Below are positions 32,269-43,995 of a DNA stretch of 64,000 nt, piece after piece. The DNA comes from Prosopocoilus inquinatus (Eukaryota > Arthropoda > Insecta > Coleoptera > Lucanidae): the NCBI GenBank assembly GCA_036172665.1, contig CM069871.1, forward strand, positions 61,130,713 through 61,194,712. Reading direction: 5' to 3'. Each line of letters begins with the position of its first letter. The first letter of the stretch is position 1. Made by a program: the position numbers and the translations under genes. A model generated the notes under the pieces. It had not been told where the DNA came from, did no database searches, and saw only the letters and a list, made by a program, of their open reading frames with translations.

Positions 32269-32590
32269 CTATTTAATTAGGTCATGAGTGTAATATTTAA
32301 TTTCTTGAAAATCACTTATATGATTAGTGTTATTAGGATTCGTAATGATATGTAAAGATTCTTTAACTAATATTTTAAATTTATTATTTTCATTATCTAA
32401 TACAATACAGTTGTCGAAATCAAAGCTATGATTGTGGTTTATTGAATGTTGTACTAAAGCACTATGATTAGGGTTACCTTTATTAATATGATAATTGTGT
32501 TGGTAAAGCCTGGTTTTTAAATATTGCGAAGTTTCACCTATATAACAAGAATAGGGTACATGAACATTTTTTTTAAGATTTTATTTGAAA
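32269..32590 (-). pseudogene. GIY-YIG endonuclease domain of the Penelope-like element
   Basis: NVHVPYSCYIGETSQYLKTR, LYQHNYHINKGNPNHSALV and HSINHNHSFDFDN follow the Penelope GIY-YIG layout (YIG-like CYIGETS, conserved Arg in TRL, HSALVQH). The stop is at 32269-32271. The domain is complete from YIG onward but separated from the RT by insertions. Confidence 0.8.
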
Positions 32591-33180
32591 GTATGTAAAA
32601 ATACGATAATTTAATATTTCTTTTTTTTCATAAATGAATATTAAAGCCGTAAAAAATTAAAGAAATTTGAATTGATTAAATTCCCGCCAAAACGCACATT
32701 CTGACCGTGTGACGTCAATGTTCATATGTTGTCAAATCGTAATAAGTGAATATCAATACGAACACTTAAAACTCATTACAATAAATAGTAAAACATATTA
32801 TCAGTATTGTGCTGTGCTATAATGTAAAAATACCTGTGCAAGAACACCGAATACATTTTTTATAAGCGTTTCACAAAATTTAGTGTCACCAACCTTACTT
32901 CTCAATGGTGAAAAGTTCCCGTTTCCACCACAAATTTCTCACCAACAAAGTAAAAAATATAATAATTTCTCTAAGATATTCACTTCGTAATTGTTGCTTA
33001 AATTAAAACTATATTTTTCAGCACATATTAAGAGCAAACATTCAAACTATTTGACAAGGGTCTGCATACAACATAAACCTCAAGGACAATGTATGAACAT
33101 TGACGTCACAACGAATGGGAAGCCTTTCGAAACCACGTGATTTATATTTGAATATTTTCGATTTTATTTATTAATTTAAG
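32590..33180. mobile_element. ~590-bp AT-rich insertion in the Penelope-like element
   Basis: Separates the linker from the GIY-YIG domain. Inverse sequences TGACGTCAATGTTCATATGT (32710) and TATGAACATTGACGTCACAA (33090) suggest a short inverted-repeat element. Ends not resolved. Confidence 0.4.
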
Positions 33181-33249
33181 AGAATAATAAATAGAAACAA
33201 CGTACAAATTTATTATTATTGACTATAGTCTCGATTAGAGAGCTTTAAC

Positions 33250-33840
33250 TAATAATTTTATATTATTGTCATGTACCCTATTACAGTTATTACAATCTAC
33301 TTTACAAATGAGATTGTTAGGTTTTTACTTTTTTGTTTTGTCTTTAATTCTAGTTTCTAGCGACCTAAACGTACTATTTATTGACCATACAGGTGTGAGT
33401 TGATATTTCGTGAAAATTTTATGAACTTTGCTTTGTAAATTAGTATGATAAGGAAGCGAAATACATTTGTTGATTAGTTTGAGTTAAAATCTCTGAAGAA
33501 TTATTGTTAAATTTATGTTGAAGAAGTTTCTTAAGACGTTTATTACAACATTTATCTCAATTATATGAGGTGGAGAGCATTTTTTTAACAAAACATCCTT
33601 AATTAATAAAATGTTATCGTTGTGAAATTTATGGTGTGAAAGAAGTATGCCTCTGTTTAATAAATTGTTGATAGTGGAAGTTTTATATTTAATAGGCTGA
33701 CATGAATTAAAATTTACGTAGCGACCTGACCAACAAGGTTTGCAATACCAATTCGTAATAATTTAATTGTTCTCCCTAATTAGGGTGACATCTAAGAAAG
33801 TTAGTATTTTAGTATTATCTAACCGTAGATCTCAAAGAGA
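33250..33840 (-). pseudogene. Penelope-like element, post-RT linker
   Basis: Minus-strand reading LDNTKILTFLDVTLIRE, ITNWYCKPCWSGRYVNFNS, LSHHKFHNDNILLIKDVLLK is typical of the thumb-linker region of Penelope proteins (W..KP..SGRY.N). One stop follows RENN. Confidence 0.7.
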
Positions 33841-36165
33841 CATCGGCATCGTCAAGTGTATATATGATATACCTGTCAATGATATGTAAATTAACGGACA
33901 AAATCTATGTACTCATAGAAACAGCAATCTAACAGAACCGTCTTTAATTTTTGTTTAAAACTAGTCAAAGACATTGGCATTGTTAAGGAAGTAGGCAATG
34001 TTTTGTAAGCTTTCAGTGCCCTATAGTAAGCGCAGCGTTCAAAAAGTGCGGTGTTGTGCTTAGGAATTGAGAAACCATCACAATTTCTAGTTTGTACTGA
34101 TGCACTAAATGCATATTTTTCTTTATTTATTGGAAACAACTGTAGATTAGTTCTAGCAAAGACAGATAATTCATAGATATAGAGACTTGCTAACGGTAAA
34201 ATTTTGAGTTGTTTGAATAAAGATCTACATGAATCCGTAGATTTTTTTGTCTAGAATAGTTCTAACAATAGATTTTTGCGAGGTGAAAGCTTGTTGAACA
34301 CTTGGTGATCCTCCCCAGAATATTATACCGTACGATAGAGCAGACCGTACGTAGGACATATAATATATTCTTAATATATCTACTGAAACATGATTTTTAA
34401 GGTTTTTTAAAACAAAATTAAATCGAGATAATTTAGAGCAAACGAATTCAACGTGCTTATTAAACTTTAATATTGCGTCGATATGCAGGCCTAAAAATTT
34501 TACATGGTCTAGCACCGGGACAGATTTTCCATTATACTTAATAAGTATGTTACATTGTAGCAAGCTATTCTTAAATTCTACCGCCACAGTTTTGGTTGAA
34601 TTTAATCGAAGATGATTAATCTCACACCAACTAGCCATCTGAGAAATTGAGGCTGAGGCTAGTTCAGAACACAAAGCCTGAGAGGTACCTGTCACTATAC
34701 AAGAGGTGTCGTCAGCGTACTGATGTAATGAAGCGTATGGAAATTGTTGATTCAGATTGTTAACATATATTATAAATAATAACGGGCCAAGAATTGAACC
34801 CTGGGGCACACCTTTGCTGATACTTCTAGAGTCGGATAGAATCTCCTCAACTACACCATGATTCAGATGTTTAATACATACTTGCTGATACCTCCCAGTG
34901 AGATAAGATCGGAACAGGTTCAGTGCGATTCCTTTAACACCAATTTTATAAAGTTTAGACAATAATATTTGATGTTCCAAAGTGTCAAAGGCTTTCGATA
35001 GATCAAAATAGATACCGATGGGCGACTCAGCTTTATCCAGACAAGAAGTTATATAATGCAGACACTCAAAAATAGCAGATTCAGTGTTTTTACCTTTAAC
35101 GAAACCATGTTGTGATTTAGATAAAATATTAAAACGCACCAAATACGAATAAAGTCTATTATATATAAGCCTTTCAAATAATTTTGAGAAAATAGGAAGT
35201 AATGATATTGGGCGGTAATTGTTTATGTCCGACTTAGATCCATTATTTTTGTAGACAGGTATAACTTTGGCATGTTTCAGAGAGCCAGGAAAGATTCCGG
35301 TCGCAAAGGTTATTAATTATTAACGGCGACTGCAAGGTTGGGGGAAATTATATCAATAACGTCCGCAAGAATAGTGCCAGGAATTCCGTCATAGCCTGAC
35401 GTTTTACTTGAAGATATTTTCTTTAAAATGTCTTTAACTTCAACACGATCAGTTGTGGACAGGAAAAAAAATGGATTCCTGATTTATTCCTAGACTTTCT
35501 TCTCGATTCGATTGCTTGATTTGATCATTTGGAATGAAATATTCATTAAAGAGATTTGCTACAATATAAGGATCTGTTATGAAAATGCCATTACTTTCTA
35601 ATTGAATATTTGGAAAATTTTTGTGAAGGAACAGATGAATCTTTAATAATAGTCCATATAATTTTACCTCTATTTGATGCCGTGCTGTTAAGGATTTTAT
35701 TATTATTATATGTTATTTTGGCATCTTTTATAAGCTGTTGATATTATTTGTTTTTGACGAGATATAAGTCTGTCAATGTGCTGTTAGCTCCTATCTTACA
35801 AATATAGTATAAGTCTCTAAGAAAATTTCCTTTTTGTTAACCAAGGAGATCTGTTTTTATAATTATTGAGAACAGTTTTAGAGATAATAGGAAATGTTGA
35901 ATTGAAATGCCTAATGAACAGACCCATGAATTGTTCAAAATTAATGTCGTAAGAAATAGAATTCATTAAATCATCCTGTCGAATATTAGAAACAAAAGTA
36001 AAGCGATTAGCTGGACTAAATTCTCTCCGAGTCAACGTTGTCTTGAGAGTTATATCTGGTAATGGTATCTGAGTGGTAAAGATCTATGCAAAATGATCAG
36101 ACAAGTGACAGATTACATTACTTATAATTATATAGTTAGGTATACTATGGTATTGTTCAGTTTCT
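33840..36165 (-). mobile_element. LINE-B, 5'-truncated non-LTR retrotransposon
   Basis: Differs in sequence from LINE-A. The 5' end lies in the endonuclease C-terminus (NYIIISNVICHLSDHFAQI near 36150) and the 3' end just after the final stop at 33891. It sits inside the Penelope-like element. The exact joints and TSD are unresolved. Confidence 0.78.
33891..36160 (-). pseudogene. LINE-B endonuclease/reverse transcriptase, broken
   Basis: Three readable parts: 36035-35817 (REFSPANRFTFVSN, RSPWLTKRKF), the RT core 35142-34225 (FNILSKSQHGFVKGKNTESA, YFDLSKAFDTLEHQILL, KGVPQGSILGPLLFIIYVNN, catalytic YADD in LHQYADDTSC, LRLNSTKTV, VKFLGLHID), and the C-terminus 34139-33891 (SIPKHNTALFERCAYYRALK, TSFKQKLKTVLL). 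The RT core is uninterrupted for 305 codons; stops and shifts separate the parts. Confidence 0.85.
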
Positions 36166-36169
36166 ATGG

Positions 36170-36800
36170 GAAATTTCAACCTTTCCTGAAACGTATTAAA
36201 TTGTAATAGGAAGCTTTGTTGTGTTGCATTATCAATACCTGTTAATATATCATCAAATAACGAAAATAGAAAATAGGACTCAAAGGTAGGTTTGTTTAAA
36301 CAGAGTTTTCGACATGAAACATCACTATATCAGCAATAACAGGTGATAAGGTAGAACCCATGGGGGACCATAAATTTGTTGATACAAGCAACTATTAAAG
36401 GTAAAATAAGACGAAGTAGGGCAAAATTTTACCGCTTCAATAAATTCATTTTTGTTATTGGTGGTTGTGTGTGGAGCTAAATCAGACCACCTATCATTGA
36501 TAACACGCAAAGCTAAGTTTACAGGTACGTTTGTAAACAAGGAACAAACGTCCAAAGATACCATAACGTGATCAGGAAGAATGGCCATATTTTTTAATTT
36601 ATTGACTTTCAGTTCAAAGGCATTACTTACATTGTAATCAGAGGAAATTCTTAATCTTTTCAAGGAATTTGCTAAGAACTTCGATAGATTGTAAGTTGGA
36701 GAGCCAATAGTAGATACTATAGGACGCAAGGGAGTATCTAGCTTATGAATTTTGGGCAAAAAATACATTTTAGGGATGACACTGTTATAAGTAGTCTTTG
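36170..36800 (-). pseudogene. Penelope-like reverse transcriptase, N-terminal and core part
   Basis: MYFLPKIHKLDTPLRPIVST, then SPTYNLSKFLA, VMVSLDVCSLFTNVPVNLAL and YFTFNSCLYQQIYGPPWVLP are Penelope RT blocks, including the first catalytic Asp (SLDV). A frameshift after GPPW removes the usual GSPLSP and the (Y/V)DD region is displaced (LFSLFDDILTGID at about 36270). A stop precedes MYFLPK. Inactive. Confidence 0.8.
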
Positions 36801-36829
36801 ATCATTAAATGCCGAACAATTTCAAGCTT

Positions 36830-37565
36830 CCTAACTGCCCTGAGCTCTGACTCTTCTATCAAGCACTAAAGTTAGTTGCAGGGTCCAAAAAAAGGACGTC
36901 GGCGCGTCTGCGGGTGCACTCTGGATATTCAGATGGATAATCTGTAAATCAGTCTTGTTTGAATTATCGGTTAGTTTGGTATCGCAGCTGTCAAAGCTCT
37001 GTGAAAAAAGTATTTTTCCTAGTCAGAAATCGTCGCATGGCGACACCTGATGGCCAAAACTGTATGTACGGTTATGATCCTGAAACCAAGGAGCAATCAA
37101 CATAATGGAAGACACCGACCGTCAGGTCCGCAGCAATGTAAAGTTGGTTACAGGGCCCAGAAAAAGAGTGTCGGCGTGTCTGCGGAAGTACTCACGCGCA
37201 GGCTTACACACAATGTATGGTTATGGATGTATATAGATGTACAGTTATGATCCAGAAACCAAGGAGTAATCAACATAATGGAAGACACCGACCGTCAGGT
37301 CCGCAACAATGTAAAGTTGGTTACAGGGCCCAGAAAAAGAGCGTCGGCGTGTCTGCGGGAATACTCGCGCGTAGGCTTACACACAATGTATGGTTATGGA
37401 TGTATATAGATGTACGGTAATGATCCAGAAACCAAGGAGTAATCAACATATTGGAAGGTACTAACCGTCAAGTCCGCAGCAATGTAAGGTTAGTTACAGG
37501 ACTCAGAAAAAGGGCGTTCGCATGTCTGCGGGAGTATTCACGCGTAGGATTAAACATAAATAAAA
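36830..37565 (+). repeat. 173-bp tandem repeat, three units plus a degraded start
   Basis: GTACGGTTATGATCC-type unit starts at 37066, 37239 and 37412 (period 173 bp each). Every unit contains ACACCGACCGTCAGGTCCGC or a close variant and AGAAAAAGAGTGTCGGCGTG or a variant. A degraded partial unit is at 36866-36930. The ORFs at 37050-37420 repeat with it and are not credible genes. Confidence 0.9.
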
Positions 37566-37703
37566 TACATAAGAAACAATACCGTAAGGTAACGCACGCC
37601 GCTCGCAATAAAAAGTAACGGGGCGCATAAATGAAAACGAAAAACTTCGACAGTTTGACAGTAAAGTAAACTAAATAAAATTGGGTGTTAACCGAATCTA
37701 GAA

Positions 37704-38024
37704 TTACAAAAATGATGGCCAAAACTGGGGTTCGAGTACTAAGGTAGGGAATTTATGATCAAAATCTAATTTGAATGAGACATAGCTTGGGTTACGTGTT
37801 TTTAATTGCTCGCAAGGTAAGCTAGTGCTTATGTCAGGCAGCGATTCTGCCACAAAACGCAATATATCCTCACGGGTTGTATTGGAATGAAGGCGAGATA
37901 AATGAATCCTGCATTTCTTGATGGGTTTTGGTGCAGTTGATAAAGTGACCGTTCGGTTTTCGTCGTTGGTACCGATTATAACAGGATTGTTCATGTTGTC
38001 AGGGCCCCCGAAAAAACTATCCAC
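37704..38024 (-). pseudogene. LINE ORF1-like (FP/RRM-like) fragment
   Basis: 106-codon minus frame: RIHLSRLHSNTTREDILRFV, then RNPSYVSFKLDFDHKFPTLV and FWPSFL. The pattern (I.LSRL...TT.EDI..., PSYVSFK, F...L....WP) is that of the C-terminal domain of many insect LINE ORF1 proteins. It is a fragment, and not clearly connected to LINE-A or LINE-B. Confidence 0.6.
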
Positions 38025-38039
38025 AAGTCTGAACTATTT

Positions 38040-38950
38040 TGATGAAGTCGTGAACTTCACGGCAAAACATCGACTAAAATAGAACAGTTAACTGAGGGAA
38101 TTAAAAGTAGAAAAGTTTTATAATATTCGTGTGCTAAATTTTTCATAAAAAGTTTAATTTACTTAGTAAAAAAATGAATTATTTAAGCTGTTACAGCTTG
38201 GTTAAAAAAAAACAGATTACATTTTACTTTTTAAGTTTTTAGAAACTTAAGTTCATTTTGCTTTTGTGATTTTGTTTCCTTTTTTTTCTTCTAATATTAT
38301 TAACAATCTGGATTCACTTACTTCTGGAGGGGTCTGAACAGAGGCCTTCTTAGTCAGTTGAGAAGAAAGCGCTTCGTTTTTGAGGACTCGCAGCAGTTAG
38401 GAACTTGAAAGAAGTGAAGGAAAATGTTTGAAGAATAATGTTTCAATTTTTTTAATTTTTTTTTGGTTTTTTCCATTTTTTGTTTCTTTTAATTTATTTT
38501 AAAATTAATGGGAGTTCTGGTCGAGCCTGCAACCTCAAGGCAAGACGTCGACTAAAATAGAACAGTTTACTGCGGCAATTAAAAGTAGAAAAATTTTGTG
38601 TGCTAAATTTTTTATAAAAAAATTAATGTATTTAATAATTTTGTTAGTTAAAAAAATAAATTATGTAGGCTGTTACGGTTTCCCCCTTAGTAAGATGAGA
38701 TGATTGGGTTACTCGTTTCGGGGGGCTCGCAGCAGATAGGAAATTGAAAAAAGTAAAGGAAAATGTTTTAAAAATGAAGGAAAATGTTTAGAAAATGAAG
38801 GAAAATGTTTAGAAAATGAAGGAAAATGTTTAACAAAAATTTTTCTTTTTTTTAAATTTTTCTATTTTTCCATTTTTTTGTTTCTTTTAATTTCTTTTAA
38901 TAATTTTGATAATTGATCGTTTTTGTGTTGCCCCAACCCAGAGGGCGCCA
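38040..38950. repeat. Direct repeat ~490 bp with a 20-bp minisatellite
   Basis: TCGACTAAAATAGAACAGTT recurs at about 38067 and 38550, followed in both by AATTAAAAGTAGAAAA, GTGTGCTAAATTTT and GGCTGTTACGG/AGCTGTTACAG. Within the second unit AAATGAAGGAAAATGTTTAG repeats about four times (38750-38835). The GGGCGCCAAAATATGGAGTC junction at 38942 might be an LTR boundary, but I could not show paired LTRs. Confidence 0.65.
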
Positions 38951-39780
38951 AAATATGGAGTCGCACGCGATCGGATTTTGACCTCGCGAGGGCTCTGCAT
39001 ATTGTGTGTATTGGAAATTCTTTTTTTTAATTGGTTTTGTGCACGATCCGAAGAAAAGATTGTTTTAATTAGTTAGAGCATACAGGGATTTTCTTTGTAT
39101 TTTTTTTTAAATTTTGTTTTGCTTAAATGAGTACTTCCCAGAATTACAGACCTCAAAGTGAATACTCGCATTTCAAGATGCCCCTTATCTTTGTCATAAT
39201 TTGATAATTAATCGTTCTTTAGGTGGATAAGATGTGAGACTGAAAAACATCTTTACCTTGATGTTTGGCTGAACTTATTGTTTGCTTCATGATTTAATAT
39301 TCACTTTTCATAAAAGTGACATTTTTTAAGCGAAAGCACGGAATGTTGGCGAGTTTATGGAAATTATTTCGACGAGTTAAACACTACGTATTCTTTCTAT
39401 GAGCTGACTTCATGATCAAGCTACACCGAACAGCACAAACTGACATTTAATAATGATGCGATACAGCAGGCAAGTAGACGGAGTTGAAAATTGGTAGGAT
39501 TAACTTTCGCCTCTAATGCCAAAAAAGTGAAGCCATCAAAAAAAAAATAATGGGCAAACAAGAACAAAGAAAACAAAGCTGACTTAATTGCATTAAGTAA
39601 AGCAGAGCGGATTTTCTCCTGTTTTTTTTTATTTGAGTAATAAGGAATGTGCTGCGTTCTAAATAATGTCGTTGAGAAGTTATGTATTTTAAATTAATTG
39701 CCTTCTGTCTCCTGCAAATAACCGTTAACAACGTCCAATTTCCTTTTCCCTGTGGTGACATTACACACACGAATAAAACA
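38950..39780. other. No gene seen
   Basis: AT-rich. An open minus frame at 39770-39513 has no recognisable domain. Confidence 0.4.
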
Positions 39781-39784
39781 ACTT

Positions 39785-39785
<1 letters not shown>

Positions 39786-39850
<65 letters not shown>
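39786..39850 (+). repeat. (AAT)n microsatellite, about 21 units
   Basis: Perfect AAT/TAA run of about 65 bp at the 3' terminus of LINE-A copy 2. Confidence 0.95.
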
Positions 39851-39852
<2 letters not shown>

Positions 39853-40192
39853 GCGTCTTTATTATCTGTTTAAGAAATATACAAAAATAATATGCAAAAA
39901 TACAGAATATTATAATAAACAGATAACCTCAGAGCGAAGTTCAGAATAACCTGTCAAACAGGCGTTCTGCTCTTCCACTTAACTCTGTGAAAATTACTAA
40001 AGTATATATACTCTCTACTTAAATAAAATTCACTTCACTTTACCCCTCTGCTCATAATACTCTTCCCTGTTCCTTACCTCCTCATTTATTTTATTTTATG
40101 ATTATTATTATTTTACTACGACATGATTGGTTTTACGCGAAACATGAAAGAATGAGAAAGGAAAAAAAACACAAAAGGAAAAACAGAAACAG

Positions 40193-42200
40193 TCACTGTT
40201 TGGCCTGCAAGTTGTTTCGTGCCCATTTTTTAAAAACTTGAATTGACGTAGTCTTAATATTATCTGGTATAGATTTATAAAATTTACTGATGCAATATGT
40301 AAAACATTGTTCGAATGTAGCGGTTCTGTGAATAGGTGGAGTGATAAGGCCTTTGAATCGAATGTTAATTGTGTGCACATCAGTTCTAAATCTAATCTTT
40401 TGATATAAATATTTTGGACATTTATTTGTAATTATTTTGTGAAATAAAGTTAAGCTATGAAGGTACCGCCTATTTGTCATGTTTAACCAATGTATGTCTG
40501 CTAATTTATGAGATATATGCGATCTTCTATTTATACCAAATATCAGGCGTAAACAACTATTTTGTACTCGTTGAATTCTATTTCTATTTCTTTAGTTAAA
40601 CAAGGACCATACCAAAAATTAAACTGTGACAAAATTAAGGCATTTGAAAGTATCACCTTCGCTTTTCTTATACATTATAATATCAATTTAAAATAACATT
40701 TTTTGATACATTGGTTTATATAAATATTGAATCGCAAATCGCTATCCATATATAAACCTAAATTGTTTTTTACGTTATATATAGGTATCCTCTCACCATC
40801 AATGTGAATTAACATCTCGCCATTTCTATTTTTCTTAGGGCCGAATATAACAACAGATGATTTTGATGGCTTGATTATCAATGAGTGATTAGCTGAAAAT
40901 ATTTTCAATGACTGTAAATCTGTGTTTATAAACTCTTTAGCAATCTGCAATTCAGAAATTGGAAATGATAAATAGAGCTGTGTGTCATCCGCGTAGTTGT
41001 GGATGGAACATTTATTTACATATTGCGACATAGTCGAAATGTAAATGCTAAATAGAAGCGGGCCCAAAATAGAACCTTGTGGTACACCAAGTTCAATTAA
41101 AGAAAAGTCGGAAGTTTCACCTTCAATGCTCACACATTGCTTTCGGTGTAACAATACTAAAGCTGTATAATTTCCGCTGTCAGTTGCCCTCAGAATGTCA
41201 TCGGTGATATGTAACAAAGCTGTGGCACATCCATGATTTTTTCGAAATCCGGATTGACAACCTGGAAGAATATTATATGTATTCAAAAAAAGTTTGCATT
41301 TGTACTTCAACCGCTTTTTCGAGTACTTTCGACAAAATTGGAAGTATGTTCACTGGTCTAAGATCCTTCATTTCAGATGGTTTACTTACTTTAGCTATAG
41401 GTGTTACCCTAGCGACTCTCCAGGCATCCGGAACGACACTGTTTTCTAGACAATAATTTACTATATGCGTTACAAAAGGTATTATTACAGAACTACTGAG
41501 AATAACCATCTTTAGGCTAATACCATCAACACCGACAGCAGTAGATTTGAGTGATGTCAGGATTCTGCTAATGTCATTCTCTGTATTTAATGTAAATTTG
41601 AACTTTTCTAGCACATTTTGTTTGACATTACGTTTATAAAACTCAAACACATCGGCATTAATATTCGGTTAATTAATTGAGTTAATGAAATAGTTGTTCA
41701 ACTCACTTGGATTATTCAAATGCGAAGGGACACGAGATGACTTTGATTTATGATAAATATCCATGTCACTTAAATCTTTCCACAGGCTTTTGTAATTATT
41801 GGAACTTAATCGATATTCATCATAAGCTTTTCGTTCATTTCGAAAAGCGGTTGTAGTAACATTTCTAAGGGATTTGTAATATTCCCAATCCTGAACTTTA
41901 TTAGTAGATAGAAATTTTTTCTGAGCCTTGTCCCTTAAAGACATCATTAATTTTAAATTGTCTGTCAACCAAGGACATTTCCTTTTTGTAAAGCGAGAGG
42001 TGATTATTGGAGCATGTGAATTGAATATATGTAAGATATTGTTATTTAAAAATTCAACCTTTTCGTCAACGTTACTTATGTCATATTTATATATTCAAAG
42101 GGCACTTGTCTCAAGTCATTAATAAAATTTTCAAAATTAAAATTGCAGAAAGATCTGTTTTTAACACCAGGTTTTGGCCTTTCTACTTCAAGATTCAATG
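40193..42200 (-). pseudogene. LINE-A reverse transcriptase, copy 2, broken
   Basis: Parts on the minus strand: 42200-41669 (CPWLTDNLKLMMSLRDKAQK, YYKSLRNVTTTAFRNERKAY), 41650-41273 (SLKSTAVGVDGISLKM, RVARVTPIAKVSKPSEMKDL), 41310-40675 (GCQSGFRKNHGCATALLHIT, ALVLL then directly HRKQCVSIEGE, GVPQGSILGPLLFSIYI, YADDTQLYLSF) and 40480-40193 (TNRRYLHSLTLFHKIITNKC). The block with the first catalytic Asp (LDFSKAFDT in copy 1) has been deleted, about 40 residues, so it is inactive even where open. Confidence 0.85.
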
Positions 42201-42229
42201 TGCACTGTTATTTCAGTTTTAAATCCAAA

Positions 42230-43620
42230 TACCTACAATTCTGTTGAGTAAATTATTTATTTATTATAACAAAATGAGTTAATGTTGTTTTCGAACGATC
42301 TCCTCCATTCTTTACCTTGAAATTCCTCCGAAATAGCTCACCTCGTCCAGAGCACCTGCAAAACATCAAAATTCTCAAACCATCCACCGGTTGGTGACGC
42401 TGACGTTTGCCCAAAACATTTCATTTTTAATTTGACTGGTTTTGTAACACGCGAAAGAAATACCATTGTCACCTGCCAGCTATTCGGTTAGGTCACAATA
42501 CAAGGAGCAAGCAGGGAGTGTCTAGGGCAGCATTCTTATTCTGATTCATTTCGTGAAAGTAAAATAATTAAAATAAAACGTAATGTGCATCTGTGGGGTG
42601 CGAAGTTATGCCACGATGACGAAATATTCAAGGCGCTCTCTTCCAGAGATCGAAGAAATTGGAGCAAGTTCAAGGTCCCCCGGGGATTCCCCTTGATGTG
42701 CGCACGATGCGTATCAGTATATTTTCGTGTCATGCGCTGTTAGTTTTGTTTATTGCACGCTAATTACGGGTTAGGAAAAATTGGGCAGAGAAAGCGCCCG
42801 GCGTTCACCAATCGCTTTGCTGAAGGTTTCGTTCTAATTTCGTTCTAAATCTAAAGTTGAGACCACAGTAAAAAATCAATAGGTAGTAGCGCGGGCGTTC
42901 GGAACGTGCACGCAACTACGAGAATTATTTTAATGTAATCTCACGCTGAAGGATTAAACACCTTTCTCTCTCGCGCATTGATATTCGAACCGCCGTCATT
43001 CTCGCACTTCCATGCACATATCGACACACGGCCGAGTTCTCTTGTGACGTCACCTAATATATCGTTCACAGTGGTTGAGATTCAATCAAAAAAAATTTAC
43101 TTTTCTAATTTAATTTTCAAAGATCGTAGTAGATTTAATTTAATTGCTAAAGAATGTGAAGTCAAGTCAAGTCAAGATTAAAATGAATGCGATGGAGTTC
43201 GAGGGGCTCATCCAGTGGCGTAACCAACGGCGTTTCCGATTCACTTGCTCTGGTTGAACAGTCACAATCAGTGTATCTGCATCTCGTTTTAAGCTCATGT
43301 CATAAAGCGAAATGAAGATATTCCGAGTGCAAGCAGAGTAAGTTGAATCGAAAACGCCATAGAAGTCAAGCCGCCGAGGTTGTCGGGTTGTGAAATGTTT
43401 GTTTTATATCTACCATGTGTTGATTCATGTTTTCTGGAAGTTTTCTTTCGTAACACTGAAAGAAGAAAACTGTAGCTGTATTTCGATAAATAATGCAAAA
43501 TTACTAATTTTATTTTTTATTATTCGTCTAAACGTGAAATAGTAGTAGTACTAGTAGTATAGTGAAGGATAACAGCATCGTTGTTACTTACTGTTTTCAC
43601 AGTGTTTAAGGCTGCGTCAT
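42230..43620. other. Gene-poor stretch with promoter-like CpG patch
   Basis: No protein recognised. 42940-43080 is CpG-richer and contains TGTGACGTCACC (CRE-like) and TTCACAGTGG; GCAGA|GTAAGTTG at about 43336 is donor-like, so a non-coding first exon on the plus strand is possible. CCAGTGGCGTAACC at 43213 resembles a hAT-type terminus. GGGGATTCCCC at 42682-42692 is a perfect kappaB-type palindrome. Confidence 0.3.
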
Positions 43621-43751
43621 GTGGCGGTGGAGTTCTCGATTCGTTCGTTCTCTTCAGCGGATGAGGCTTCAATTATAGTGCTAAAAAAGACTGTGACGTT
43701 TAAAAACCTGTGCTTATAATGGGTCAGCTCTTGCTTGCGTACCACTTCCCC

Positions 43752-43995
43752 GAAGATGAATTGTTGTCGCCACAAATGGACACTGCGGGATACCAGCGGC
43801 CAGTTCAAGAGTTTTGGAGAGAGGGTCGTGGACAAAAAAAATAATAATAAGGAGAATTCCTCGACAGAAGTTTATTTAAAATTATTTACCGGTGGGCGCC
43901 AACTGAAGTAAACGCACCAAACGTTTCTAATACATTCAACCATAAATAAGTTCAGTTTTATGAAAGGTGGAGGTGTACAAGGCAACAATTCAATA
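43752..43995. repeat. ~240-bp direct repeat, copy 1
   Basis: GATGAATTGTTGTCGCCACA through TTTTATGAAAGGTGGAGGTG matches 44608-44852 with about 85% identity by eye. Contains GGAGAGAGGGTCGTGG and GTGGGCGCCAACTGAAGTAA. Confidence 0.8.

Larger units (their letters stand above)
32269..36800 (-). mobile_element. Penelope-like retroelement, split by LINE-B and a shorter insertion
   Basis: On the minus strand the order is RT (36800-36170), LINE-B insertion (36165-33840), post-RT linker (33840-33250), inserted DNA (about 33180-32590) and GIY-YIG endonuclease (32590-32269). The two halves of the Penelope reading join logically across LINE-B (FQERLKFPIETE then LDNTKILTFLDVTL). Terminal repeats and a hammerhead were not found next to it. 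Confidence 0.82.
39786..42220 (-). mobile_element. LINE-A copy 2, with (AAT)n tail
   Basis: Same family as 11235-15475, opposite strand, truncated after the endonuclease. It ends AATAAAGACGC followed by about 21 ATT triplets (39786-39850 on the plus strand as AAT), so the microsatellite is the LINE's 3' tail. Confidence 0.85.

Noticed and set aside
37050..37420. Two near-identical ORFs (MAKTVCT..., MVMDVYR...) as paralogous genes
   Set aside because: They are the same 173-bp satellite unit read in frame.
38940..39010. LTR retrotransposon boundary at GGGCGCCAAAATATGG
   Set aside because: It looks like a primer-binding-site region, but I found no paired LTR, gag or pol, so it is mentioned only as a possibility.
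39682..39949. Poly-Asn and poly-Ile ORFs
   Set aside because: They translate the (AAT)n tail of LINE-A.
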